A stretch of DNA of 64,000 nt, from positions 1,358,227 to 1,422,226 of the forward strand of contig NC_031472.1 in the NCBI RefSeq assembly GCF_000006565.2, given 5' to 3'. Every line of letters starts with the position of its first letter. Position 1 is the first letter of the stretch. The notes below the pieces were generated by a model. It was not told the DNA's origin and ran no database searches. It was given only the letters and a program-made list of their open reading frames with translations. This DNA comes from Toxoplasma gondii ME49 (Eukaryota > Apicomplexa > Conoidasida > Eucoccidiorida > Sarcocystidae). Below are positions 24,162 to 36,500 of this stretch, one piece after another. The position numbers and the translations under genes were made by a program.

Positions 24162-27100
24162 ATGGAACGAAGTCGAGTAGGTTCGGGCTTGGTGTGCGGG
24201 AAGCAAGAAACATCAGATGCGCTTCGGGAGCTGTTTTGGGGCTTCTGTTCTCAGAAAGTAGACTGGGGATTTCTCACTGTGGCGGTTGAAAGGTATGTAA
24301 CGTGTCTGCGTTCCATTGCATTGCTTAAAATGATTGCCCTCCCTATGGCTACTTCTACAGTGGGATGGAGACACAGAAACAGAACTCTGTTTGCCTGGTT
24401 ATCGACCACGGAAACCTAATTCGTAACAGTGCAGGCCTCAAGCCGTGTACACAGTTGGGCATGCGCATGCATCGGAATTACGCCGGCTGACAGTTTCACT
24501 AATACCGCCATATGAGTAAGGCAAGAAATGCCCTGCTATCGGCGAAGCTGCTCTTCACCGCTGGGAAGATGTTACCCCAGACCCTGCCGAGATTCCTCGG
24601 GTGAGCGACAACTGGGGAACCCTCTTCAACAACACCACACGTTTGCCCCACAATCGAGTCCTGCCCGTGTCGATTCATTCAACTGCAGCAATGGGATTAC
24701 TGTGTGCCGTCCTGCTGGAGTAGAAGCTGACGGTGTGTTTCCTGAGAAAGCTTCTTGCCTTTTGATTAGACGGGAATGGGCATACTACCTCGAGCAAGGC
24801 AGGAACGACGGTTTCGGGAAACCATGATTTCAGATGAGGCGCTTGCGAAGAAGCAGATGCACCAGTACATCAGAACGAGTGCCAAACTGAAACAGCCCAC
24901 CACAGAGGCAGAAAACGTTGTAGATCTGCTTGCACCATCTCACTCTTCCAAGGTTACTGAAACTGTCTCGCACAATTCAATTCGCGGGACGTCTTTTGTG
25001 TCAAGCGGTCTATGTCTCAAAGACATCGCCGTTCTCACTTGCATATTATAGTTGCCACTTTCAAAATGGTCTTGTAGGTGCGGGATGTCTATTGATAAAA
25101 GCACCTTTCTAGTGTTCAGTTTGATCTGCACTCTATAATCCCGCAATGGGTTGTCAAAGTCAATGATGCATACCTTTACACCGGATGATACCATTCGCGT
25201 ACAGGCTTCGGCTCCCACGTTTCAAACGATGTTGTACTGGCGTGTTACTTGAACAAAAATTGACGGGTCAACGGTGGAAACAGCTGGTTCTGAAACTTGG
25301 AATACGGTCGCAGGGGACGTACACAACACGCGGATTTCTGGCTCAAATGATGCCACCCTGTCTTCAGCAGTTGAGTCTAAGATGAGCGACGTTGTTTGAA
25401 AATGCTGCGGCTTTGCCCTTTTACCAGAGGCCTGCTCCGAGGCTCTCCACACGGCTCAGGAAATGGCAAAGAGGATCGCCGACGAGAAAGAAGCTCTGCA
25501 GGCGGCCCTTGAAGAGCAGGAACGAACGCATGCGTGTCAAATCAGGAACTACCAACTGGTGCGTTGGTGTTTTTTAGAACAAGCGCACGGCGCCAAATAT
25601 TGCTACAGGAATTCCGCCTCGCGAGTGTCCGTATGCTCACGGCATGGTTCCCGGTGCGTACGTGTCAATGGCAAATGCCATCGGGTCTGTTAGTTGCTCA
25701 CTACTTTCCGGGCTACCACTGTAATTCCTGAGTTATTATTCTCAGCACTGCACTTGGTACAGCAAACATCGTCGTAGCTCGAAAGATAACACTTGTAGTG
25801 CTTCCAGATACTGGAGAACGCAAGTGTCGCGTATGCACAAACAGCACGCCTGCTCCATTAGGAGGTAAAAGTAAGCAACTGCAAAGATGGCGTGACCTGC
25901 CTTCAGGAAATGAAGAGCCTGCAGACCCGGATGGAGCATGTGACCTCTGAACTGTTGGGGACCCAAGAGGAGCTGTGTCGTCTTCGTTCTATCAACGCCG
26001 AGGTCAGCGGCCCGTTTAACTTTCCAGTTACACCGGCTGACCGAAAGAGGCCCCCTGTTTGAGTAACAGCAGGTTTCCCAGCAAGGCTGCCCAAGCCCAA
26101 TTCCCTCAATCCAAGAGTCAAAACATCAATCCTTTCTTCACAATGCCTTAACTTCGAAAGACATGAATTCCTACACGAACATCCCCTAAATTTTTGCAAA
26201 GTGGAACTCGCTGTGAGAAGCAACCAGTGGAAATGTTCGCATACCTAAAAAGTCTTATCCGCACTCCACTCCTGCCTCAGTGCTGTTCTCCCATTCCATC
26301 CTCCAAAGTTCCGGGATCTGTATTGCAGTTGGAATCTAACGTGGCAAATGCCGTCAAGCAGGCTAGAGCGTACAAGGCAGACAAATCCGAGCTGAAATGC
26401 AAGCTGCAACGTCTGTCGCAAGAGGAGAGGCTCCGAGCAGAGGTGAGGAAAACTTTTTTACGAGGATGGCGTATCGAGATAGGTTGAGAAGGCTCCGGAA
26501 TCGGAAAATAAAAAGGTGGCTACCACACCAGGAAGCTGCTCTACAGTATGTTCAATTTCCCATCTGGGGCAAGAGGTTGTCAGTTTCTGATCGTCAGTGA
26601 AGCGCGGTTTTTATCGGCTATCCACGGCGTGCCATGGTCTCCCTACATTTCTGCTGTTCTCAACACCTAGGGAATGTTGTGACTTTATATTTCCAGCTTT
26701 CTGAGAACGCAACATTCAGTGATGGTCCGGCTAAAGGAACTGAATGGCCTTCGGTGTGTCAAGGTACCTTTTCCCTGGAAGTATGTGCTACGAGTTGGAC
26801 TACCGGCTTCGATTATGTAGGTCTTTGTTTTTACCGTATTCAAGTGCTATTTTGCTGTTCACGACCATCGCACCAAGGGCATCAAGTAAATTGGCATCCA
26901 GTGTCGAGGCGGTACTTCATTGTGGTGCGCATGTTTGACATAAGCCAGCAATATATTCTTTGGATGGAAAGCAAAGACTATATGCTGATCTCGGCCTGCC
27001 GCTCCTCCTTTTCAGGAAGCTCAAAGGACTTGCGACGCATTGAGTACCGAGGTCAGGCACGCACGTGGCAGTGCCGAGAAACTCGCTGCAGCTCTAAAGG

Positions 27101-29679
27101 ATTGCCTGCTGGAGAAGTAAGAAATACACGACTCTGTAGGGGTGCCGCATGCTCGGATAGTGTGGCGGCATCTCTCCGTCAATGTCAAAGGAGATGTCCT
27201 GCTCAATAGCTAACTCACCGATGGAATAGTTTCAAACTCATGTGTCGATTCCTCCACATCGCTGAGAGTGAAGTTGTCGAGGGCCCGAATCCACCAGCCG
27301 CATTGCAATCTCCGTTTCCTCGACATTGCACCCTTTTTAAAGAGCAAGAAAGTGTGTTTGCTTCGCCCAGGGGTTGTGATGTATTGATGAGCGAGAAACG
27401 GCAGTCGATCGCTGAGTTAAGCGATGACAGGCAAACGGCGAAGACTTGTGTGTCTCTTAAAAACACGCGGAATCTTCGCTCTTCTGTCTTACTCGCCTCT
27501 GGGTTCTACACTTAAAACCGAGGTTGGTGAGGCGTTGTATAGTTCTGCTGCTGAGTGCGTCCGTTGTAGGCGGAGTATCCTGTCTTTCTTGACGGAAGTC
27601 TTCAGCACGCCGCCTGACACCTCTACGCTGATCAAGCCTAGCGTGGTGCAAAATGCCAAGGTAAACCAGGGGTGTAGAGCTCCGTATCACGCAACTCCAC
27701 TTCGAAGGCCACACAGCTAGTGATGGAGTTCCACGGTGTTGGTGGAAAGCAAGCGGCGCCGGGACGAAATCCGAGGGTGTGCGATGTTAGTCGCGAATGT
27801 GCTTGTGTCTACAAGGTGATTGGTTCCTGCTGTCTCGTCCTGTCATTTAGTTCTCCTGAGCCTTCCGTGTTCGTTCGACACTTTGGAATTGGTTTTCCCT
27901 CCACTGTGCATTTGATGTTGGCATTCACACGGCTCGAATCTTCGCTTTAAACGTCTGGTTCTGCCTCAGCTTGGAGGACGGGAGCTGTTAGGCCTCATGG
28001 GAAACCTGGAAATCGAGATTCACGACGCGGCAATGCATCTTCACCATATGGTAAGCCCCATGTGGCGATGTTCCTGTCGCAACTAGAAGCCTCTACTCCT
28101 CTGTTGTCTGCCCCATAGTCGCTGTTCTCAGCGTTTTCTTGGAGTCGAAGCGTTATCTACCACCGTGCTTGTTGCGAGCATTACGGCGGCTTTGTCTTCA
28201 AACCTTCTTCAATTGCCAAAGACTAATTCAAATACGTACTAGGTACTTTAACCACTGCCTTTCGTTTCTCAAACAAATGTTATAGAACCTGTGAGATTTA
28301 GAGTGTATAAATGAGACTGAGGGCAGGTCAACTCCTCAGGACCTTTTGTTCAAGAAGAGATGCGGAAAAACAGATTGTGTCGACACGCGGCGGACTTCAC
28401 GGTAGTAGTGCTGGCATGGTCCCCCCTGTGCCCCGGGCAGCTCCAACGAATACGAGAAGAGTCGAAGTACACCGATACTGTCTTTGATTCCAACCTGCAA
28501 AGTTTCACTGTTGAAGAGCTCATTCACCGTCTTTTGCAAGAGCGACAGGACTCAGGTGGAAGCTGCGTGCTTGAGGACGCCTGCCACTGCCCAACTCTGC
28601 CCGGTAAAAATCTAAACTCATCGTGACTGAAACACACCCGAAATTGTGAACTGCTAGCGAAGGGACTTTTCAACGTGCAGCGGCTTTGTCTTGCCTGTGG
28701 TGACAACTTCGCTGCTAAACCTCAATGTTTCCCTGCGGTTCATCTCTCAAAAAACAGGTGGGTCAGCCGAAGTTTGTTCAGACACGAACCGCGAAGATCA
28801 TCTAGCTTTTCCTAAGATGCAACTACTTTGACAACATGTCCAGGATCGGCGAGTGTCCCACTCATCCGCTGTGGAACTGTGAAACATCATCCGTGCACAG
28901 AAGGCTATTCCGTATCTTCCATTTTCTCCTAGCGCCACCAGCGTTTTGGGTGGAACTACTTTCAGCGCCGCAAAATAGGCTAGAAGTACCATTTACGTAC
29001 GTTATGAGTTACTTTTAGCACCGCAGAGTGTGCTTGAAACGAACACTCAGGTACGACATAAATACATGTATTTGTCCATCTGCGTCGCACCACTACGTGC
29101 CGAAATCTGTTCACATCCTTGTCGCTGTTGGCAGTGCGCTTGTGTGGCGATGTGCTCGTCAGTAACATGCCGAATTGACTGGCGCCTGGAAAAGGATCGT
29201 TACCTCAGACTTAAGCACGTCATCAACAGAAAAGTTGCGCAGCTGCTCAAGGTGCAGAAACTCGCGAAATCTGGAGCTACGGCGGCTGCCAACAGGTGCC
29301 CGCTGTACTAGAACCAGGCATGCATCTGGAAGGTCTTTGTTGCGCGAATGCAAGTTCTACTGTGCTTTTTTGCGACCACCAGGTTACATGCATCAAGTGT
29401 AGTAGTATCCAGCGCATTTCTGAGAAACTAATGTTTGTGTACAAGCTATACAAAGACCATGATATTCCCTGTGGTAGTAAACCTCCGCACGGGACTTCGG
29501 CACGGCGGGGGCAGCAAGCAAGCACTGACTCACCGATAGTTGAGACAAATTTCTCTTGCAGATCGCCTGGCGGAACTACGGGGAAGCAGTGCCGATATGC
29601 TCTGTGCATTCGGAACTGGCTGGAGGGTATCTACTGGACTCCCTTTGATTTGGCGCAGTTGCGTGAGTGTCTGTTATAG
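24162..29679 (+). CDS. Coiled-coil protein gene with many very short exons, unknown function
   Basis: Series of small exons with good splice sites. Best supported: 24162-24292 (ATG; MERSRVGSGLVCGKQETSDA), 24361-24422 (CLVIDHGNLI), 25428-25558 (EMAKRIADEKEALQAALEEQ), 25907-26002 (MKSLQTRMEHVTSELLGTQE), 26329-26442 (VKQARAYKADKSELKCKLQR), 26697-26765, 27016-27116 (CDALSTEVRHARGSAEKLAA), 27570-27660, 27970-28050 (LLGLMGNLEIEIHDAAMHLH), 28441-28555 (SFTVEELIHRLLQERQ) and about 29197-29286 (KHVINRKVAQLLKVQKLAK). Heptad-like charged helices dominate the centre. Phases agree across 27016-28555, but joins near 24.4-25.4 kb, 26.7 kb and 28.6-29.2 kb and the 3' end near 29679 are unsettled. No family recognised; a cytoskeletal, centriolar or axonemal role is possible, the neighbour being MORN5-like. 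Confidence 0.6.
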
Positions 29680-31134
29680 TTTGTGGTCTTACCCTTTTGA
29701 AAGAGCGCAAAACGCGTAGACATATCCCGTCGTTCTAGCGGAGAGGCGAGAAAGAGGCCAGCTGGAAAGGCAGTGGCCTAGAGTCCGTTTCTTTGCCTTT
29801 CTTTTTTTCCATTGTCTGTCGGCTTGATTCCATTTATTTGTGCGCTCGGAATCGTACGCTGCACTGTGTCTCCCGTGTTCCTTCCATCTGGCGAGCGAAA
29901 CTCTTTGGTCACATGGGGAAAAAGCAGTCCGTGTGTGTCCGAGCAGCCGTGTTTCGTTGCGTGCACTCTACGTCGTGAAAAAAGGTCACCCGTCTTGTTG
30001 GTCTTGAGGGTTTGCTAAAGTCAAAACGTGTGATCTGTTTCCCTTTGTGTAGATGCGTCATACCTGTCTCGGCCGGGTCTGAGTTAAAAAGGTTGTTATC
30101 ACCCAGACACCGACCGACGGAATCTCGCTTCGGAAACCCGGTTTCGGGAACGTTTTTGAATCAAAAACATGGTGTTAGTTCCGACAACTTTCGAAAAGAC
30201 CGCCAGTCGAGTTTGCTCCAGAAACGAAGAATATCAGCATCACCCTTACCGTTTTCCCGTGAGCAGAAGCAACTCTTTGCAGTGTCTGGTTACGGGTTCG
30301 AGTAGGCAAACGGCGAACCCGTGAACAGAACTAATAAATTCTCCCCCCGTCTGTGAACTGTAGTGTTTTTGCCCTGTTCCTTCTGGATGTCTGCCTCCCA
30401 TCGGCGTTTTCTAAAGTAGTCACCGCTGTTGAGGAGTCCTCGCAGGAGTCGAACAACTACGCAAAGAGTAGATCTGCGGAATCTCGCGCTGTCGATACGA
30501 GTGCCAACAGTAAAGGGGTAGCAGCCATCCTTCTATTGCATCTGGGCTCCCCCCCCAGACCCGTCGGCCTGACCCGATTCTTCGTAAACACGCTTCATCG
30601 CTTTAACAAAGTTCACAAATGTTCACTTCCACCCCACGGCTTTTTTCGCACAAGATCCACACTGAAGAGCACTCGTTTTCACTGCTCCTCGTCGGCAGGT
30701 GTCTCCGGTTGGGCAAGCGTGAATTCAAAAGGAAAACAACGGCGGCGGGTGTTCACCGCAAAGCACACTGTGTTAAGAAAGTCGTTCGGTTGGCTCACCA
30801 GGGGAAATGGCATTTTGCCCCGAACGCGCGTTTCGAGTCGACCCTCGGTCTTCGCGGCGACGCCGTGCACCGCGCGAAGCCGCTTTCTGCCGTGTCGGCC
30901 GATCTCCAAACCAAATGGTCTCCGCACACTGTTTGAACGAGAGGCGAAACTCTGGAACGGCTGCTGCTGTCGCTCGAGGAATTACGTGGTAGTCCGCACA
31001 GAGTCAAGTTTGGCCTTGCCCTGGACTCTAGCGCGTCTGCGAACGTCGATGCGTCACAGTCGAGCCCTCGAAGAGTGCATGCAAGCACCGTCGCCTGGAA
31101 AAGCGGACGCGCTCCCTCTTGCGTCTTCTGGTGA
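29680..31134. other. Convergent intergenic region / 3' UTRs
   Basis: Lies between the 3' end of the plus-strand coiled-coil gene and the stop codon of the minus-strand USP5 gene. A long plus-strand open frame crosses 30353-31168 but starts without ATG, has no recognisable domain and runs antisense into the USP5 end. No gene is called. Confidence 0.5.
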
Positions 31135-33462
31135 CTACTCGGGTACATCCGCACGGCGAAAAACGTAAATGTATCCGAGGTCGATCGGAGGTTCGACGGC
31201 TTCTGCGACTTTCTCGTCGTTGAAAAGCACCAGCTTCCCGTCGCGCTTCACGTGGCAGACGTAGTGACCGGAATTTGCGTTGACGCCCATGTGCGTGATG
31301 AATCCATGGAGTTTGTACAGCCCCGTCGGCTCGTCGTCTAGGTCTCGCGTAACTCTTTCCAGCGGTGACAGAGTCGAGACGTCCTCCATTTCTTCTTCCC
31401 GCGGCTTCTCGGCATTCGCTAACACGGCGTTCACAGCTGCGTCCAAGTCCTCCATGTGATTCAACAGCCAGTCGGCTGCTCGCGAGCAAACGTCCCCGCC
31501 GGCACCCACCGCGAGGAGCCCCGCTCTGGCCTGCTCTGCAGTGAATCCCATCGAAGAAATCATCGCGACAGCTTCCTCGTTCACACAGGATGACGGAGAG
31601 TCCGAAGGCAGTGGATTGTTCACCTCCGCGTCGTCCATGTGAGACATCAACCAGTCCACGCAGGCATCCGGACTGCTGCTCTGGACAGCTAGACACGCGC
31701 GCCTAAAACACAGAGACCAAAACAAGAAGTACACATTCAGATGAACCCGGTAAAGACCCTCTGTACAGGTATTGCGATGTCTCGTCGCGCGTGGACGCAG
31801 GTCTGGAGAGCGGTCTACGGATCTACCTCTGCCCCGCGAAGCGCTCTTGAAACTCGACAGACGCACTCGGAAAAAAACATATCAACACAACCTTTTTACT
31901 GCACACCTGGCGAGCTCTTTGGCCCTTGCAAGTTCGCAAAAATGCAGCCTCATGTTCAGAACTTGCCACTTCTCGTTTCACCCATATAATATATAGACGC
32001 TCATATATATACATATACATATATACATATACATATATACATATACATATATACATATACATATATACATATACATATATACATATACATATATACATAT
32101 ACATATATACATATACATATATACATATACATATATACATATACATATATACAGATATATACATATGTAGATAGAGATATGGTAGACGAATGCGTAGAAT
32201 GGAGAAGAAGAATTGAAAGTCCACGAACTGACTGTAACCGCGACAGGGTCCCCTCTCCTTACTTGCAGGCGTTTTCGGAGAATCCCATTGACTGAAGAGT
32301 GGCTAAAAGTTCTTCGTCGAAGGCAGTGACCGCTGCTGCAGAGGAAGGATGAAGCGAGGCACTTGTCTCTTCCGGCATCACTACCTCGCCCTCTCTGAGT
32401 CCGGAGCCCCGCGACTCCGCTATGCTCAATTCTTCGGGGACCTGAGGAGACACAGTGCTTTCCCGAGCTCCGTAAAGAAACAATCCGTTCGCAAAGGCGC
32501 ATGCCTAACGAATTCAAACGCGTCTGCATGTACGCAAAAGCGAGGAAGCGTTTCTTCGACTTTCACAGGGAAACAAATCGTTCAGAAGACTGTCCTGCAC
32601 GGAGGCAAAGACGAACGCATCCACGGACTCCACTTCTGTTTTTGCCATCTGCATGGTCTTGACTTCTTCGGCCATGTACAGGCCTGACTCGCAACAGCCT
32701 CGCGGCTAGGCACCAGCGCGGCTAGTCGCAAGACAACGCGCGCCGGCGAGCTGAGGAACAGCGCGACCTACGATCAGAAGAGCACCCTGCGTATCCACGC
32801 GAGGACCACCGAACCTCACTCTGGCTGAGTCGTGAACTGATGCATTGAGACTTGGGCAAAAACATCCCAATCTCGAATCTCAGAGGCGATGCGCCATGCA
32901 AATGCCAACACGGAAGATGCATGGACGCACGAGGTTTCGACTACCTCCGATGTTCCAAGTGATGAAGAGCTGCTCCTATCCACTCACCAAGACAGGACAA
33001 TAGAGCTTCTTCGCTTGCCAGTGTTGATCCGCAAAGAAGCGCTTGAGTTGAACAATCAAGTAGGGAGGAAAGGAGGCCAGTCGCAGCTGTTTAGATGCCT
33101 CGCCTTTCTTCCCTGTCGCAGAAGAGTAGAAATCCTTCAAAAGTGTAGAAGAAAGAAAGCTCTCGAGACACTCGGAAAAAGTGAACGAAGGAAGCTCCTC
33201 GGGAGGAGGCAGGCACGACGCTTCCTCGCCTCCAGGCGATGTCCCGACCTACAGGAAAGAAAAAACCACGAATTCTAAAAAGAGTCTGGCAACTGCTGAC
33301 GTGGAAACTCCGACGCACAGAACAGTGCGAATTTGAGAAGCGCCTTCCCGGTCATCCAAGACTCTACAAAAAGAGACAGTGCGTCAACCGTTCTATCTTC
33401 CATCAATAAACACGAAACCCCGTGGAATTAAATATATACATATAACATATGCACGCGTATAA

Positions 33463-33501
<39 letters not shown>

Positions 33502-36500
33502 CGTGGAGATCCACGTAAGTATACACATGCACATAGATGCAAACGCAAATCGAGTAACCCAATGTCACGGAAGTCTACGCACGTTAATATGAATGTATGT
33601 ATGAATATGTAGAGTCTTTTCAGGTGGAGAGTTGCTTCTTTTCTGCAGGAGTTTGTGTCTGTTTTTTTCCAAACGAGGCATCTTTCTCCACGTCTTCAGA
33701 CCATCCCTCCGTGCTCGCGCAGACGCACCTGAACCCACGCGCGAACATACATTCATGCATCTACATTTACACACACCAAGTTCTCTCGTGTCTGTGTTTC
33801 GTTCCTCGGGTGTTCCCCGTTTTCACTGCTGACAGTGGTGGTGGAGTCGGGAGAAGATCGGTCCTCGAGGTCTTTGTCGTCTTCCGGCGCGTCCTTCTTC
33901 TGTCTCTTCTTCGAACGACGGTCCACCTCTTCGCGTTCGCGCTGCTCTCTCTCATAGCGTTGCTGAACTGCAGGGTCGAGGGGAACAGGCAACGACAGAA
34001 CCTGCTGGCGAGTGTACGAGTACCGGACTTGCTTCGTTTCTGCGCATTCGATCCTCTGCTCGACCTGAGACACCCACGCAGACGAAGGCGCAGAGCGTCG
34101 ACGCGGAAAGACGCAGAGACGCCGAGGCGACGGACGGAGAAACAGACACAAACGCGCAGAGAAACGGCCAAAACGCTCAGCGCAAACGCCCTCTCGACTC
34201 TACACGAGAAAAAACGCCTTTTATGCATGTAGATATGCAGATCGGGATAGAGAGACAGATGTGTGCATGCATGTATGCATATGCATGTGAACCTACAGAT
34301 GCATGCGGGCAGACGGAGAGACGAGTTTTAGATAAGTTTTAGATACACAGCGGCAGTAGGTAAATAGATGCAGATCCGTAGGTGCATTGAGATAATTGGC
34401 ATGGACGTAAACTCACATGAACAGAGACATAGACTCATGCAACTGCGTAAGGGCCGAAGACAGGACTTGTGTGTCGATCTGGGGAAGCCGATTTCGTTCG
34501 AGAAGGCATGCACGGGAGGCGCGGCATGGTGACTCTGTCTGTTTCGGGGTCAACAGGCGACAGAAAAGAACTTCGGTCTCCACTCTCATGTTGTCCGCCT
34601 TCAACACAGGAGGCAGGCGCCCCTCCAGTCTACGCGTGTACGCGTTTCTTGACACATACGTTTCTTTCTGCAAACCAAATTCATCTCTCCACTTCTCGGT
34701 TTCCCTCTGAAAAATACATTCATCTCCGCCTCAGATCCCCCTCGTGGACGTACACCCCAGATACCGCGCCATGCACTCACGCAGCTCGTTTCCGGCAACT
34801 TTCCACTTTTTCGCGCAGGAATCCGCCCCTGCATGTGCAAACGCCCTTCCGTTCCTTTTCGTTCGACTCCGTTTCCAGAGACTCACAGCGAAGGTGAAGA
34901 GTTTCTCGATTTTTGCTTTCCTCAGCGCCTCCTCGGCGCAGGCACCCTCGCGCTCTGAGAACTCCGACGCCGCGATGATGGCTTGGGCTGTAGCCTCTCC
35001 TTGCTGCGCGGAAACCAGTTTTTCTCTCGCCTGTTTCACACGCGTCTCCGCCTCCCGGTCTCGCTCTTCCAGCCACTGGAGCAGGAACGAGAAAAACTCT
35101 TCTGCGTCTTGCTGATGTGAAGACGCGAACTCTGCGTGCAGTGTCCCCACCATCTGTCTGTACAGCTGAGGCGTCACGCTGTCCGTCTCCAGATACGCCA
35201 GACCTGCAGAAAACGCGAACAAATCCAGATTCGGTTCACAGACACGCAGGCGGCCTTCTGTGAAAAAACTCTGCTCGTAGTAGGACGGAAACAGACACCA
35301 AGAGCATAGAATGCCTCCCGCGTCCAATGCAGACACAAACACATGAAGATGCATGTGTGAAAGCATACACATAAACACAAATATAAATAAATATACACAT
35401 GCATGGGTATATACACAGACGTGCCAGTACATGTGTGTAACTACACATGCATACCCAAAGGAACAAATACGCAGAGAGACGGAGACACCTGCTTGCTCTG
35501 GGACCTAGAAGGAGCGTCTCGCAAGCCTGTATCTTCCCGTTCGCTTGGGCTCACCAGCTCCAGCCTTCGACTCTGCGAGTTTTTTCTCAAGTGTCTGCAC
35601 CGTTTCTGCGTTTGGTGCAGCGCCTGCAACTTTTTTCAGAATCGCGAGCCGCCTCCGTGCATGCTGCAGTCGATAGCGTGGAGACTGCAATGCGGCGGCG
35701 AGAGAACTTTGTCGCAGAAGGAAGTCCGAAGAGTGTACCGCAGACGGAGACGAAGACGCGAGAAGAGCAGGCAGAAGAGACACGTACTTCTCCCTGATCA
35801 ACGGGAGGGACGTCACAACCTGAGACACAGAGACGCCGGAACGTGAAGCAGTGCTTCGCTGGAGGAGCAGCACGGTGAGAGACAGGCAAAGAGACGGAGA
35901 CAGAGAGAGGGCGAAGCAGCCGAGCGAGAGGAGGAGACGAGGAAGAGACAAAGAAAGCAGAGACAGAAAGAGATAAAAGTGCAAAAAAGAGAGAACGGAG
36001 AAAGGGAGAGCAGCAAATTACCTGGAGAACGGCGTTGACATAGCACGTATTTCCTAAATTTCGGAGCCCCACACAGCCAGCGCCGTTAAGAGGAAGAAGC
36101 TCGCGGTCGGCCTCCATGGCGCGCGACCACTCGTGGCGAACATTCCAGTCGAGCGCCAGTTCATTTGTGCTCTTCTCCGTCTTCGTCAGCTGAGGAGCGA
36201 AACAGATGCAAACGCCTCAGGCTTAAACGCAGGACTCTTTCCGTTCACCGATTCGTCCTTTAAAGCCTGCAAGTCGTTCTACTTAGATCGGACTCAAAGC
36301 CTACACTTCTACGTCGTTGGACGAACGTAATTTAGATCAACGAGTTCTATCTCGCTAGACACAAAGTTGACCAAAGGAAAGACTCAGTAGCATGCGATTC
36401 AAAGAGTAGTGAAGCGACAAGGCTACCGTACAGACAAGCGTCGACACAAAGGAGCGACGAGATATTTCTCGGCACCCACGAATTCTCAGCGACCGTTTGC

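Noticed and set aside
30353..31168. A 271-codon plus-strand frame next to USP5
   Set aside because: It begins with GTG instead of ATG, lacks any domain, and overlaps the USP5 end on the opposite strand.
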